Positions 45,912 to 54,911 of a stretch of DNA of 64,000 nucleotides are shown here, one piece after another. The stretch lies in assembly GCA_937863385.1 (NCBI GenBank), contig CALMBW010000020.1, positions 186,001 through 250,000 of the forward strand, given 5' to 3'. This stretch comes from an uncultured Actinomycetes bacterium (GTDB lineage: Bacteria > Actinomycetota > CADDZG01 > WHSQ01). Position numbers and translations under genes: made by a program. Under the pieces are notes generated by a model. The model saw only the letters and a list, made by a program, of their open reading frames with translations, did not search any database and was not told where the DNA came from. Position 1 is the first letter of the stretch, and each line of letters opens with the position of its first letter.

Positions 45912-46811
45912 ATGAAGCGACAATCAACGCGACGAGGCTGGGCATCGACGTTGCTGCTGGGGTTTGCGATCGCATCCCTGGCCGCTGCCACGATGACGTC
46001 CTACGTCATCATCGGCCAAGATGCCGGGCGTCAAGCCCAGGTAGGAAACGACATCGAACCTCCCGTGCTTACGCAAGCCCCTGAGGATCCCGCTCCGATA
46101 GTTCTCCCCGCGCCTTCCGAGCAACCCGCTCCAGTACCAGGCAGCGCCGCCGATGAGACGGTCGCTCCGGCCGGTGACGCTGTTACCGCCGTGGCACAGG
46201 CGCCGGCACCGACCGAAACCACCGACGAAGAACCCGAGAGTTTCGAAGGAGGCCTCGAAGGTGACTCCGAGCCGGGAGATGACTCGGTCGGTGGAGCAGT
46301 TAGCGATGTCTTGGATCGTGGCCAGATCGGACCGAGCGATGGCTCTGACGACAGCGAGTCCGACGACTCTGATGACGGTGACTCTGACGAGAGCGAGTCC
46401 GACGACGAGCCGAAAGACAAGGGCAAGGGCCACGACAAAGGGGTCGAGTCCCATCAAGGCGGCATGTCGCTGAAGGAAGACGGATCCAAAGACGACTCAG
46501 CTTCGCAGAACAAGAACGACGGGTCGAAGGACAAAGGGAAATCGAAGTCCAAAGGGAAGTCGAACTCCTCGAAATCGAACTCCTCGAAATCGAACGGGAA
46601 GTCCGGAACCAACAGCAACGGCAAGTCGAAGTCCAAAGGTCCCAAACACCAGGGCGGCATCAAGGGCGCCAAGAACGATGACGATCAGGTCTTACTCGAA
46701 GAAGATGACGATGACGCCGGAACGGGCAAGGGCAACAAGGATTCGGCCTCGGACAACAGCGAAGCTTCTGCGGACTCCGGCTCCGGTGATTCAGGTTCCG
46801 GCGACGAGTAG
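45912..46811 (+). CDS. Secreted or anchored low-complexity Asp/Ser/Lys-rich protein
   Basis: 299 residues: a membrane segment at about 13-35, a Pro/Ala-rich stretch, a very acidic Ser-Asp block, and a long Lys-Ser-Gly-Asn region with a short tandem DNA repeat (about 46553-46598). No fold is recognisable. AAGGA lies ten bases before the ATG. It may be a surface stalk or ion-binding protein. Codon choice looks like its neighbours. Confidence 0.6.
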   Translation: MKRQSTRRGWASTLLLGFAIASLAAATMTSYVIIGQDAGRQAQVGNDIEPPVLTQAPEDPAPIVLPAPSEQPAPVPGSAADETVAPAGDAVTAVAQAPAPTETTDEEPESFEGGLEGDSEPGDDSVGGAVSDVLDRGQIGPSDGSDDSESDDSDDGDSDESESDDEPKDKGKGHDKGVESHQGGMSLKEDGSKDDSASQNKNDGSKDKGKSKSKGKSNSSKSNSSKSNGKSGTNSNGKSKSKGPKHQGGIKGAKNDDDQVLLEEDDDDAGTGKGNKDSASDNSEASADSGSGDSGSGDE

Positions 46812-46826
46812 CGCCGTTCGCGCTGT

Positions 46827-47372
46827 CTAGCTCAAAGAAGTAGGGTCTGCTTCACCCGACACGTACCGCCGAACGATCTCGGCCTGCACCTTGTCCATCA
46901 CTTCCTGAACTACCTTGCGCTTTGAAGAGACCTCGCGCTCGTGTTCAGCCAGCGATCCCAGGATGCCCTTTATCTCTTCAGACGGCAGCGTGCCGAGCCG
47001 AGCGAGTGTCTGCTCGCCCACCACTTCTTCTACGCGGCGGCGCGGAACATCGGCGTTACGTGGGATCGAGAAGTCGGGTGCACGTGAGGGAAGAGGGGAC
47101 TCACCCCGGCCCCCGCCCATCTCCGAGGAAAGGATCGAGGGCAGCCGGGCCAAGAGATCGTCGTCGCCTTGGCCGGAACGGCGGTCGAGCTCGGCAGACA
47201 GGATGTCGACGCGCGCCTGGCATAGGCGGCGCTCGAACGACAGCTCGTTCTCGCCCTCGCGTGCTTCCTCGCGCATGGCGCGCAGCTCATCCATCGAGCG
47301 GTTCGACATCCCCTCGAGGAACTCAGGGTCTGCAAGCCTCTCGACCAGTCGGCGCTTCCTTCCGTCCGTCAT
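46827..47372 (-). CDS. rsiG: RsiG-type c-di-GMP-binding anti-sigma factor (AmfC family)
   Basis: 181 residues, mostly helical. Two perfect copies of the RsiG c-di-GMP motif E-x3-S-x2-R-x3-Q-x3-D are present: E41-S45-R48-Q52-D56 and E145-S149-R152-Q156-D160. In Streptomyces venezuelae RsiG binds the sigma factor WhiG when loaded with c-di-GMP. No WhiG gene lies in the window. It overlaps no neighbour and is followed by the BKACE gene upstream of it. Confidence 0.88.
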   Translation of the reverse strand: MTDGRKRRLVERLADPEFLEGMSNRSMDELRAMREEAREGENELSFERRLCQARVDILSAELDRRSGQGDDDLLARLPSILSSEMGGGRGESPLPSRAPDFSIPRNADVPRRRVEEVVGEQTLARLGTLPSEEIKGILGSLAEHEREVSSKRKVVQEVMDKVQAEIVRRYVSGEADPTSLS

Positions 47373-47381
47373 TCGTCCAGG

Positions 47382-48206
47382 TTACCTCTTGCTCGATGGC
47401 AGTCGCAGGAGTTCTCTCGCCTGTTCTGGACTCGCGATCTCTCGGCCCTCGGCTCGCGCCATCGCCGCCACCCGCTCGATCAACTGCGCGTTGCTGGTCG
47501 CCGGTACCCCCGCCTCGAAGTAGAAGACGTCCTCGAAACCGGTGCGAACGTGGCCGCCGAGTCGCAGGGCGGCTTGCGTTACCGGCAGGTGTGCCCTGCC
47601 GATGCCCGTAGCGCTCCAGGTTGAATCTTGGGGAAGGTGCGCCGCGAGGAATCCGACGGCGTCATCCCAGGCCGGCATCGCTCCGGGAACCCCCAGCACG
47701 AGATCGAAGTGCTGATGATGCGTAGAGCCTCGACTCTCGTACAGAGAACCGGCCGTGGCGATCATCCCCGCCTCGAAGATCTCGAACTCGGGCAACACGT
47801 CGAGGTCACACATACGGTCGTAGAAACGTTCGATCAACGGACGCGGGTTGCTGAAGACCTCATCGCCGAAGTTCACGGTCCCGGTCGTGAGCGACGCCAT
47901 CTCGGGACGCAGAGACAACGGGGCCAGACGGTCTTGCTCGGTGTCGGTGACCGCCCCACCGCTGGTGAACTGAACGATCAGATCCGATGCATCCTCGATC
48001 GCCGCTTTCGCTGCTCGGAAACGGTCGACCGACATCGTCGGCTCGCCCGAGTCGTCACGCACGTGCAGGTGATAGATGCTGGCACCAGCTTGCCGACAGC
48101 GCGCAGCGTCTTCGGCGAGCTCCTCGGGAGTGATCGGGAGTGCGGGCTGCTGAGCCTTTGAGACCTCGGCCCCCACACCACACACGGTGATGATGAGTGG
48201 AGTCAC
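47382..48206 (-). CDS. BKACE-family beta-keto acid cleavage enzyme
   Basis: 274 residues of the 3-keto-5-aminohexanoate cleavage enzyme family: the zinc His pair in YHLHVRD, EMASLTTGTVNFG, and the RTGFEDVFY segment. Members condense a beta-keto acid with acetyl-CoA to give acetoacetate and a CoA ester, and most substrates are unknown. The gene is single and ends ten bases before rsiG. Confidence 0.87.
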   Translation of the reverse strand: MTPLIITVCGVGAEVSKAQQPALPITPEELAEDAARCRQAGASIYHLHVRDDSGEPTMSVDRFRAAKAAIEDASDLIVQFTSGGAVTDTEQDRLAPLSLRPEMASLTTGTVNFGDEVFSNPRPLIERFYDRMCDLDVLPEFEIFEAGMIATAGSLYESRGSTHHQHFDLVLGVPGAMPAWDDAVGFLAAHLPQDSTWSATGIGRAHLPVTQAALRLGGHVRTGFEDVFYFEAGVPATSNAQLIERVAAMARAEGREIASPEQARELLRLPSSKR

Positions 48207-48216
48207 GCAGATGTTG

Positions 48217-49293
48217 TTAGCAGATGGACGCTACGAGCGGGTACGGGTTGACCGCGCCGCCACCGCCGGGATGAAACTCGAAGTGGAGCTGAGGCATGCC
48301 CGCCGCGTTCCCGGTGTCACCCACGTAGCTGATGACCTGGCCGGCCGAAACGCGGCCACTGCTAACGGTGTTCTCGATCTGGTGGACATAGACGTAGAGG
48401 TTGCCGTCGTCACCCGATAGGTATTGAACGTTGCCACCGATGCCCGAGTAACCGGCATAGGTGATCGTTCCCGACACGATCGCGACCTGCGGCGTCCCGT
48501 AAGCGGCCATCATGTCGACACCCTGGTGCGAACGGCCCCCGGAACGTGGTGCACCCCACGAGTCAACGAACGATGACGGTCCAGCGACCGGACACACCAT
48601 GTCCCCCGAAGCTTTGATCTGGGGGGCCGGCGCGCTCGTCGCGGCGGCAGGCTCGACCTGAGCCAACTCTTCCTTCAACGCTTCGTACTCGGCTGCGACA
48701 GAGTTGAACTTGGCTTGAAGCTCCGAACCGAGATCGGTCAGCTCGTCGGTGGCAGCAACGACCCGCTTCCGTTGATCGGCCAGTTGCTGTTCGACGATGG
48801 CGAGCCGATCTTGGGCCCGGGCCATCTCGATGAAGACACTCTGGTCGTCGGCGCTGACACGCGACAGCATCTCGGCCGTGTCGGCCAGCTCGTCGAAGTC
48901 CTCGGAATCGAGCAAGGCATCGAGGATCGAGGTCCCGCCCGACTTGTAGAGCGCGGCCGCTCGCTCGACGACCTTTGCCCGGAGCCGCTGAGTCTTCTCC
49001 TGGAGGTCGGAGCGTTCCTTCTCCAATTGAGACATCTTGTTCTTGAGAGTCTCTTCGGCGGCGCGAGCTGCCTCCAGCTTCGCCGTCGTCGAATCGAGCT
49101 CTCCTTGGATCTCGTCGAGGCGGGCCTTCAGATCGCTGAGCTTGCCTTGACCGGAGGCCGATCCCGCGAGCATGGGGATGGCACTAACGGTAAGGAGAGC
49201 GATGATCAGGCCGACCCGAAGGATCCGTCTGATTTTTCCCGCGAACACGGGGATCGACGCTAGCACACCCCTTGGTTCGCCGTCCCTAGGCAT
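48217..49293 (-). CDS. EnvC/NlpD-like LytM protein with coiled coil and altered active site
   Basis: 358 residues: a signal or anchor near 25-45, a coiled coil (about 55-225), and an M23/LytM domain at the end. The zinc ligands of RSHQGVD and the last His of QLHFEF are present, but the catalytic His of the HxH motif is Gln here, as in activators that do not cut peptidoglycan themselves. A role as amidase activator in cell separation is inferred. The start is uncertain. Confidence 0.75.
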   Translation of the reverse strand: MPRDGEPRGVLASIPVFAGKIRRILRVGLIIALLTVSAIPMLAGSASGQGKLSDLKARLDEIQGELDSTTAKLEAARAAEETLKNKMSQLEKERSDLQEKTQRLRAKVVERAAALYKSGGTSILDALLDSEDFDELADTAEMLSRVSADDQSVFIEMARAQDRLAIVEQQLADQRKRVVAATDELTDLGSELQAKFNSVAAEYEALKEELAQVEPAAATSAPAPQIKASGDMVCPVAGPSSFVDSWGAPRSGGRSHQGVDMMAAYGTPQVAIVSGTITYAGYSGIGGNVQYLSGDDGNLYVYVHQIENTVSSGRVSAGQVISYVGDTGNAAGMPQLHFEFHPGGGGAVNPYPLVASIC

Positions 49294-49376
49294 TGTCCTT
49301 GCCTTGCTGGTCGTCTGACTGCACTTGCGGCCGGAATGCCGCCCCCGCAAGGCTTTCGGGGGCCTACACTGGGTCT

Positions 49377-50018
49377 ATGCGGGGCGTTGAGGACTACCTC
49401 GAAGAGATAAAGCGGCTGGAAGAAGATGGCGAGCGCATCACCGCCACCGTGCTGGCCCGCATCTTGGAGGTGTCGCTGCCAAGCGCATCGGAGATGCTAA
49501 AGCGCCTCGCCTCCGAGGGCTATCTCACCCGCGAGAAGGGCGGCACCATCCTTCTCACCCCCGAGGGCCGCCGCCTCGCCCACACCATGCTGCGCCGCCA
49601 CCGACTCGTTGAGAGGCTGCTGGTCGACAAACTCGGCATGTCCTGGTTCGAGGTTCACGGTGAAGCCCACAAGATCGAGCACGCGGTCTCGGCCCGGGTC
49701 GAAGAAGCCATGGCCAAGGCACTGGACTACCCCGACTACTGCCCGCACGGCCACCCCATCTGCCCCGTGGACCTGCGTGAGATGGTGCGCCTCAGCGAGA
49801 TGGAGCTCGGAGAAGCCGGCACCGTCGCCCAGATCTCCGAACTCAAAGAAGACGTGCTGCCCTATCTGGACGGCATCGGCATCCGCCCCGGAGCAACCGT
49901 CATGGTCAAAGACATCGCCCCCATGGAAGGCCCCATCACCGTAGACACCCCCCAAGGCCCCGCCTCCATAGGCCGCGAACTAGCCGCCCTCATCAGGATC
50001 TCCGCCGAGGGGGCCTAG
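49377..50018 (+). CDS. DtxR/MntR-family metal-dependent repressor
   Basis: 213 residues: a winged-helix domain (SLPSASEMLKRLASEGYL), the dimerisation and metal domain with HTMLRRHRLVERLL, EVHGEAHKIEH and CPHGHPICP, and a C-terminal SH3-like FeoA domain. It senses iron or manganese. The ATG at 49377 gives the normal length. The target sites are not obvious in this window. Confidence 0.88.
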   Translation: MRGVEDYLEEIKRLEEDGERITATVLARILEVSLPSASEMLKRLASEGYLTREKGGTILLTPEGRRLAHTMLRRHRLVERLLVDKLGMSWFEVHGEAHKIEHAVSARVEEAMAKALDYPDYCPHGHPICPVDLREMVRLSEMELGEAGTVAQISELKEDVLPYLDGIGIRPGATVMVKDIAPMEGPITVDTPQGPASIGRELAALIRISAEGA

Positions 50019-50032
50019 CCCGCCAGCCCTAT

Positions 50033-50050
50033 ATACACATTGATGTGTAT
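50033..50050. promoter_or_regulatory. Palindromic operator of the vapBC pair
   Basis: ATACACAT and ATGTGTAT are eight-base arms around a two-base centre, ten bases before the vapB start. It lies where the toxin-antitoxin complex would bind to repress its own promoter. Confidence 0.65.
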
Positions 50051-50059
50051 GATTGCCCT

Positions 50060-50254
50060 ATGCGTACGAACGTCGTGCTGGACGAAGAACTGGTTGAGCG
50101 AGTCAAGAAGCTTTACGGCATCCGCACGACGAGAGCGGCCATAGATTTCGCGCTTCGATCGCTACTACCCAGCGACGACAGACGAGACATCCTCGAGCTT
50201 GAGGGCATCGGTTGGGACGGTGACCTGACAGAGATCAGGGGCGGCGACAACTGA
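50060..50254 (+). CDS. vapB: VapB-type antitoxin
   Basis: 64 residues: a ribbon-helix-helix-like start (RTNVVLDEELVERVKKLYGI, TTRAAIDFALRSLL) and a disordered acidic end with WDGDL that would block the toxin. The ATG at 50060 is chosen; an ATG-free 15-base extension is not needed. It overlaps the vapC start. Confidence 0.87.
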   Translation: MRTNVVLDEELVERVKKLYGIRTTRAAIDFALRSLLPSDDRRDILELEGIGWDGDLTEIRGGDN

Positions 50255-50646
50255 TAGTCGTCGACACGTCAGCTTGGATCGAGCTGCTTCGAGACACCCG
50301 ATCACCGACCCACTTAGCCCTACGCGACCTCATCGAGTCGGGTGCAGAGCTCGCCACGACAGAAGTTGTGATCGCCGAGCTTCTAGCCGGGGCAAGGCCG
50401 GCTACCGTTCAACCCCTTCGGTCTCGCTTACTCGCGTATGAATTGCTCTCGCTTGACGGTCTGCAAGACTTCGAGCGAGCGGCACTGTTGTATCGAAGAT
50501 GCTGGGCCTCCGGTACAGAGCCCCGGACACTGACCGACTGTTTGATAGCGATCCCTGCGATCCGCAAAGGGGCTCAGCTCCTGCACAACGATCATGACTT
50601 CGACGTGATCGCGGAGCACTCAGGGCTGGACGCTCGGCGCCAGTAG
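50251..50646 (+). CDS. vapC: VapC-type PIN-domain toxin with probable CTG start
   Basis: 131 residues. The four acidic PIN residues are visible: Asp in VVDTSAW, Glu in VVIAELLAG, Asp in TLTDCLIAI and Asp in NDHDFDVIA. The first one is included only if translation starts before 50257. In this frame the only start-like codon after an upstream stop is CTG at 50251, with AGGGG nine bases ahead, overlapping the vapB stop as CTGA. Later GTG starts would lose the first catalytic Asp. Confidence 0.83.
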   Translation: MIVVDTSAWIELLRDTRSPTHLALRDLIESGAELATTEVVIAELLAGARPATVQPLRSRLLAYELLSLDGLQDFERAALLYRRCWASGTEPRTLTDCLIAIPAIRKGAQLLHNDHDFDVIAEHSGLDARRQ

Positions 50647-50817
50647 GGGACGACCCCCTCGATCCTCGGTTCAGGCGGAGGCCCCGCAGCGCGTCTCCGG
50701 CCACTCCACTAGTGGTCACCGCTAGTGATGGGATAACCCAGCATCTGGAGCGTCTTAGCGACGGCGAGGAACCCTGCCTTCTGCGCTGCTCCCTCGGCTT
50801 GATGGAAGAATCGTCCG

Positions 50818-52230
50818 ATGAACGATTCCCCGGTTGACCCAGACGCTGCAACCGAGATCGCCGATGTGCTTCGGCTCTCGCAGGAGTTGGCGCTTCGATA
50901 CATCGACAGTCTCGATAAACGAGACATAGGTGTCGCGACCGACCATCAGACATTGCATGCTGCTCTCGGAAAGCCGCTTAGCGACGAGCCGCTGCCGCCC
51001 CAGCAGGTGATCGAGGAACTTTTCGAGGCGGCGGATCCCGGGGTCGTTGCGACCAGTGCAGGACGGTTCTTCGGGTTCGTGGAAGGTGGCGTGCTTCCCG
51101 CCGCTCTCGGAGCTGACTGGCTCGCGTCGACATGGGACCAGAACCCCGCCTTCTACGTTCTGTCCCCCGCGGCTGCAACCGCAGAAGAGGTCGTTTCGCA
51201 ATGGCTTCTGGACCTGTTGAGACTCCCTGCCGAGGCGTCGGTGGGCTTCACGACGGGTGCACAGTTGGCCAACGTTGCAGGGTTGGCGGCAGGGCGGCAT
51301 CACGTTCTGAAGGCCGTCGGTTGGGACGTAGAAGCCGACGGGCTACAGGGGGCACCGCCGGTAACCGTCGTCGTTGGAGAAGAACGACACGCAACCATCG
51401 GACGGGCACTTCGATTCTTGGGGCTCGGTGAACGAAACGTCACCGTGATACCGGCCGATGCACAAGGGCGTCTCGATCCTTCCGCTCTTGCGTCCGCGCT
51501 TAGAGACGTCGATGGGCCCCTGATCGTCTGCGCTCAAGCCGGCAACGTGAACACGGGAGCATTCGACCCGTTCCAAGAGATCGCCGAGTTGTGTCATGAG
51601 AGCGACGGCTGGATGCACGTCGATGGCGCGTTCGGGCTGTGGGCCGCTGCGAGTCCGCGGCTGCGGCATCTGACGTCCGGAGTCGAGCTCGCAGACTCGT
51701 GGGCGGTTGATGCTCACAAATGGTTGAACGTGCCTTACGACTCGGCGATCGTCGCTTGCGCGCATCCGGACAGTCACCGCAGTGCTCTCGCTCTTCATGC
51801 TCCTTACCTGATACGCCACACCGATGCTCTGCGCGACGGCTCGGATTGGACCCCGGAAAGCAGCCGACGCGCTCGTGTGTTCGCCATCTGGGCGGCGCTA
51901 CGCAGTCTGGGCCGCAAGGGCGTCGTATCGATGATCGAGACGTGCTGCGAACACGCAGAGAGTTTCGCAGCGCAGCTAGCCACCCACCCCGAGATCGACA
52001 TCTTGAACGACGTCGTTCTCAACCAGGTACTGGTGCGGATGGGAGATGACGACGAAAGAACGAGGCAAACGGCACGCCGGGTGCAGGAGCAAGGCAGGTC
52101 GTGGCTCGCCGACACCGTCTGGCACGGCAAAGCCGCCATCCGCATAAGCGTCTCCGATCACGCCACCACGGCCGCAGACGTCACCGAGGCCGTCAGAACG
52201 ATCATCTCTGCGGCGGAACAACAGCTATAG
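50818..52230 (+). CDS. Group II PLP-dependent decarboxylase-like enzyme
   Basis: 470 residues of the glutamate/aromatic amino acid decarboxylase family: SAGRFFGFVEGG, TTGAQLANVAGL, WMHVDGAFG with the PLP Asp, and the cofactor lysine in VDAHKWLNVPYD. The C-terminal DHATT segment is family-typical. The substrate is not predictable. It is the last gene before the integrase and looks like part of the backbone. Confidence 0.86.
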   Translation: MNDSPVDPDAATEIADVLRLSQELALRYIDSLDKRDIGVATDHQTLHAALGKPLSDEPLPPQQVIEELFEAADPGVVATSAGRFFGFVEGGVLPAALGADWLASTWDQNPAFYVLSPAAATAEEVVSQWLLDLLRLPAEASVGFTTGAQLANVAGLAAGRHHVLKAVGWDVEADGLQGAPPVTVVVGEERHATIGRALRFLGLGERNVTVIPADAQGRLDPSALASALRDVDGPLIVCAQAGNVNTGAFDPFQEIAELCHESDGWMHVDGAFGLWAAASPRLRHLTSGVELADSWAVDAHKWLNVPYDSAIVACAHPDSHRSALALHAPYLIRHTDALRDGSDWTPESSRRARVFAIWAALRSLGRKGVVSMIETCCEHAESFAAQLATHPEIDILNDVVLNQVLVRMGDDDERTRQTARRVQEQGRSWLADTVWHGKAAIRISVSDHATTAADVTEAVRTIISAAEQQL

Positions 52231-52371
52231 ATCCATCCATATATAAGGAGTGCCCGCGGCAAGCTTCGCGTCGTCGTACAAGTCTGAACCTGTTACTCGT
52301 GACCCTGATCTCACGCGGGGGCTGTGAGTCACGACACACTGCCGGCGGCCGTAAGTCCCTAGCCTCTCGGA

Positions 52372-53334
52372 GTGACTCCCGCCGATCCCCGCATCCGGCT
52401 CGATCGATTCTTGATGGATCGATGGCTACCCTCGATCCGAGCAACCATCCGGGCATCCACCTTCATCGGGTACGAATCACACGCTCGCCGGCACGTGATC
52501 CCTTACATTGGCGATCTGCGACTGACCGAGATCTCCGGTGAGGTGTTGAACGACCTCTACTCCCGGCTCGCGATCGACGGCAAGCTCGGAGGGACCGCTC
52601 TAGCCGCCTCGACGATCCATCGCTGTCACGTCGTGCTCCACCGGGTCTTCAGGGATGCGATCCGCTGGGGCTACCTCGAGCGCAACCCTTGCGATGCGGC
52701 CGACCCGCCGAAGCGGGGACTCGACAAGCCCGAGATGACGACGTGGACCGCGGTCGAGCTCGCCACCTTCCTCGCCGGCACGACATCCGATCCCTGCTAC
52801 GTGGTGTTCCATCTCTTGGCGATGACCGGGCTGCGCCGAGGTGAAGCCCTCGGGCTTAGGTGGAAAGACGTCGACCTGGAGCGAGCAGTCTTGTCGATCA
52901 GGCAGACATTGATCCAGATCGCAACCGGCGTTCGCATCTCGACTCCGAAGACGGCTCGAGGCTCGCGAGTGGTTGCACTCGATACCCGGACGCTTTCGAT
53001 CCTTTGCACTCACCGAGACCGGTGCGGAGGTGGCCCTAACGATCTGGTGTTCCGGGGGCCGGACGGCTCGCCCCTCACGCCGATCGAGGTCTCCCGGCGG
53101 TTCAAGAAACTCGCAGCCGATCTGGGCCTTCCCGTGATCAGACTCCACGATCTCCGTCACACGCACGCCACGCTCGCGCTGGAAGTCGGAGTTCACCCGA
53201 AGATCGTCTCCGAGAGGCTGGGCCACGCCTCGATCGCCATCACCCTGGACGTCTACAGCCATGCGATCCCGCACATGCAGGCCGAAGCCGCCGATCAGAT
53301 CGCCTCCCTTATAGAGAACACCGATCCCACCTAA
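52372..53334 (+). CDS. Tyrosine recombinase (phage/island integrase type)
   Basis: 320 residues. An SAM-like N-terminal DNA-binding domain (about 10-95) precedes a full catalytic domain: Arg in MTGLRRGEALGLRW, His-x2-Arg in HDLRHTHATLAL, His in LGHASIAITLDVY, and Tyr in the same segment. It seems intact. The start is GTG at 52372. It marks the left side of the accessory region. Confidence 0.92.
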   Translation: MTPADPRIRLDRFLMDRWLPSIRATIRASTFIGYESHARRHVIPYIGDLRLTEISGEVLNDLYSRLAIDGKLGGTALAASTIHRCHVVLHRVFRDAIRWGYLERNPCDAADPPKRGLDKPEMTTWTAVELATFLAGTTSDPCYVVFHLLAMTGLRRGEALGLRWKDVDLERAVLSIRQTLIQIATGVRISTPKTARGSRVVALDTRTLSILCTHRDRCGGGPNDLVFRGPDGSPLTPIEVSRRFKKLAADLGLPVIRLHDLRHTHATLALEVGVHPKIVSERLGHASIAITLDVYSHAIPHMQAEAADQIASLIENTDPT

Positions 53335-53387
53335 CAGAGGGAGAAAAGTAGTTTACTTTCTTGTTTCGAGAGTTTAATCTTCTCACT

Positions 53388-53972
53388 ATGACTCTCGACA
53401 AAGACTCCTTGGAGCAGGCTCTTGCCGCTCTGGGCGAGGTGCTCCTAGAGCGTGGGCTCAACTACGAAATCATCGTGGTGGGAGGGAGCGGGCTCCTCTT
53501 ATTAGGGACCAGCGTCCGTCCGACCAAAGATCTTGACGTGCTGGCGGTAGTCGAACGTGGCGGCCTATCGATCGCCGACCCCCTGCCCACCCCCCTGATT
53601 ACAGCCGCCAAGGATGTTGGGAACACCTTCGGGCTAGCAGGGGATTGGCTGAATCCAGGCCCCACTTCCCTCTTGGAACTCGGATTCCCTGAGGGCTTTG
53701 AAGACCGGCTGACGGCTCGCAGATTCGGGGGTCTCGTGGTCCAAATTGCCGGCCGGGTAGATCAGATCTTCTTCAAGCTCTACGCCACTGCCGATATGGG
53801 ACCCGGATCAAAACATCTCGAAGATCTCATTCGTTTGACCCCGACTGAAAGTGAATTACTCGATGCCGCCCATTGGATGAGCACACACGACCCCTCGGTT
53901 GGGTTTCGTCAGATGATCGTGCGCGCCCTCTCCCACCTAGGTGTTGACGATGCAGATGCCAAGCTCGGGTAA
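53388..53972 (+). CDS. Minimal nucleotidyltransferase-like protein (DUF6036/AbiEii-like)
   Basis: 194 residues. The N-terminal IIVVGGSGLLLLG (about 30-43) and the TKDLDVLAV Asp-x-Asp motif form a nucleotidyltransferase core like DUF6036 or AbiEii toxins. The rest is helical. The ATG at 53388 is preferred over an upstream TTG. It overlaps the next gene by 23 bases. The pair looks like a toxin-antitoxin or regulated-transferase module (inference). Confidence 0.72.
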   Translation: MTLDKDSLEQALAALGEVLLERGLNYEIIVVGGSGLLLLGTSVRPTKDLDVLAVVERGGLSIADPLPTPLITAAKDVGNTFGLAGDWLNPGPTSLLELGFPEGFEDRLTARRFGGLVVQIAGRVDQIFFKLYATADMGPGSKHLEDLIRLTPTESELLDAAHWMSTHDPSVGFRQMIVRALSHLGVDDADAKLG

Positions 53973-54894
53973 CCATGCTTTCAAGGAGCATGCGCTGGAT
54001 CTGACCTGGAGCCTGTGGTCCGAACTGGGCGTATCCGGTTGGGGCCGCCGTCACCAACAATGGGGCGTCGACCCCGAACCACTGGTCATCTTCACTGCCT
54101 GGATAGGTGAACTCGATACGAGATTGAGGGACGAGAGTCTCGATTGGTGTCTCTCATACGGCCGCTATCTGTCCCGGTCACGGTTGCGAAACCTCCTCAA
54201 GGACATTCCATCCGATATCGAGGCAGCCTTCGGACGATATGCAACAACCCTCAATGAGCATTCGAACCTGAATTGGCCGGGAATAGGCGAACCATACGAA
54301 TGGACACCTAGCGGCAAGTCGCACGTCGAAGACTTCACGCCTCCGTCCCTGATCGCACTTCGTTTCCGTGCACTCTTCGGCGTCAGCGGACGAGCCGAAA
54401 CCCTTCGCGTCTTGCTAGCCGCCAATGCACCCTTAGCCGCGTCCGAGATCGCCGAGATGATCGATTACACGAAGCGCAACGTGTCCGACGCTCTCGACTC
54501 GTTGCGGATGGCCGGACTCGTCTCGGGCGAACCCCGTGGAAACCAGATCCGCTACCGATTGCGCCAGAAAGAGCTCGAAAGGCTGATGGCACCCCTGCCC
54601 AAGTGGTTCCCAGCATGGAAACCAGTGCTGAATGTCGTGAAGACGATCCTGACCGTCGATTCCCTTGCGAAGAGTCCCAAAGCAGCTCGCGCGGTAGAAG
54701 CAAACAAGACGATCAGGAGCATCACGGCCGATCTCATCGCTTCCGGTCTCAAGGGACCCGACACGAAAGTGACCGGTGAGAGCTACTGGGACGCGCTCCA
54801 GGAATGGTCGCAAGATCTCATGACAGCCCTATCAGCGGGCGACGCGCCCGGCGCTTTCGATGCCGAGCGGTTGCCCGCTTACAAACCGAAGTAG
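53950..54894 (+). CDS. Winged-helix protein paired with the nucleotidyltransferase
   Basis: 314 residues. A helical N-terminal region of about 150 residues precedes an ArsR/MarR-like winged helix (SEIAEMIDYTKRNVSDALDSL, about 166-205) and another helical part. The ATG at 53950 has AGGTG six bases upstream; other starts lie at 53941 and 53956. It probably regulates the pair or neutralises the nucleotidyltransferase. The family is not recognised. Confidence 0.65.
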   Translation: MQMPSSGNHAFKEHALDLTWSLWSELGVSGWGRRHQQWGVDPEPLVIFTAWIGELDTRLRDESLDWCLSYGRYLSRSRLRNLLKDIPSDIEAAFGRYATTLNEHSNLNWPGIGEPYEWTPSGKSHVEDFTPPSLIALRFRALFGVSGRAETLRVLLAANAPLAASEIAEMIDYTKRNVSDALDSLRMAGLVSGEPRGNQIRYRLRQKELERLMAPLPKWFPAWKPVLNVVKTILTVDSLAKSPKAARAVEANKTIRSITADLIASGLKGPDTKVTGESYWDALQEWSQDLMTALSAGDAPGAFDAERLPAYKPK

Positions 54895-54911
54895 CTAAGA
54901 CATGATTCCCA

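Noticed and set aside
46480-46660. Short repeated units in the Lys/Ser-rich gene that could suggest a CRISPR or minisatellite
   Set aside because: The repeats are imperfect, have no spacers and are explained by the low-complexity protein.
52231-52371. A search for an attachment site or tRNA 3' end next to the integrase
   Set aside because: No tRNA-like sequence and no second copy of a core repeat were found within the window; the right end of the island is not included.
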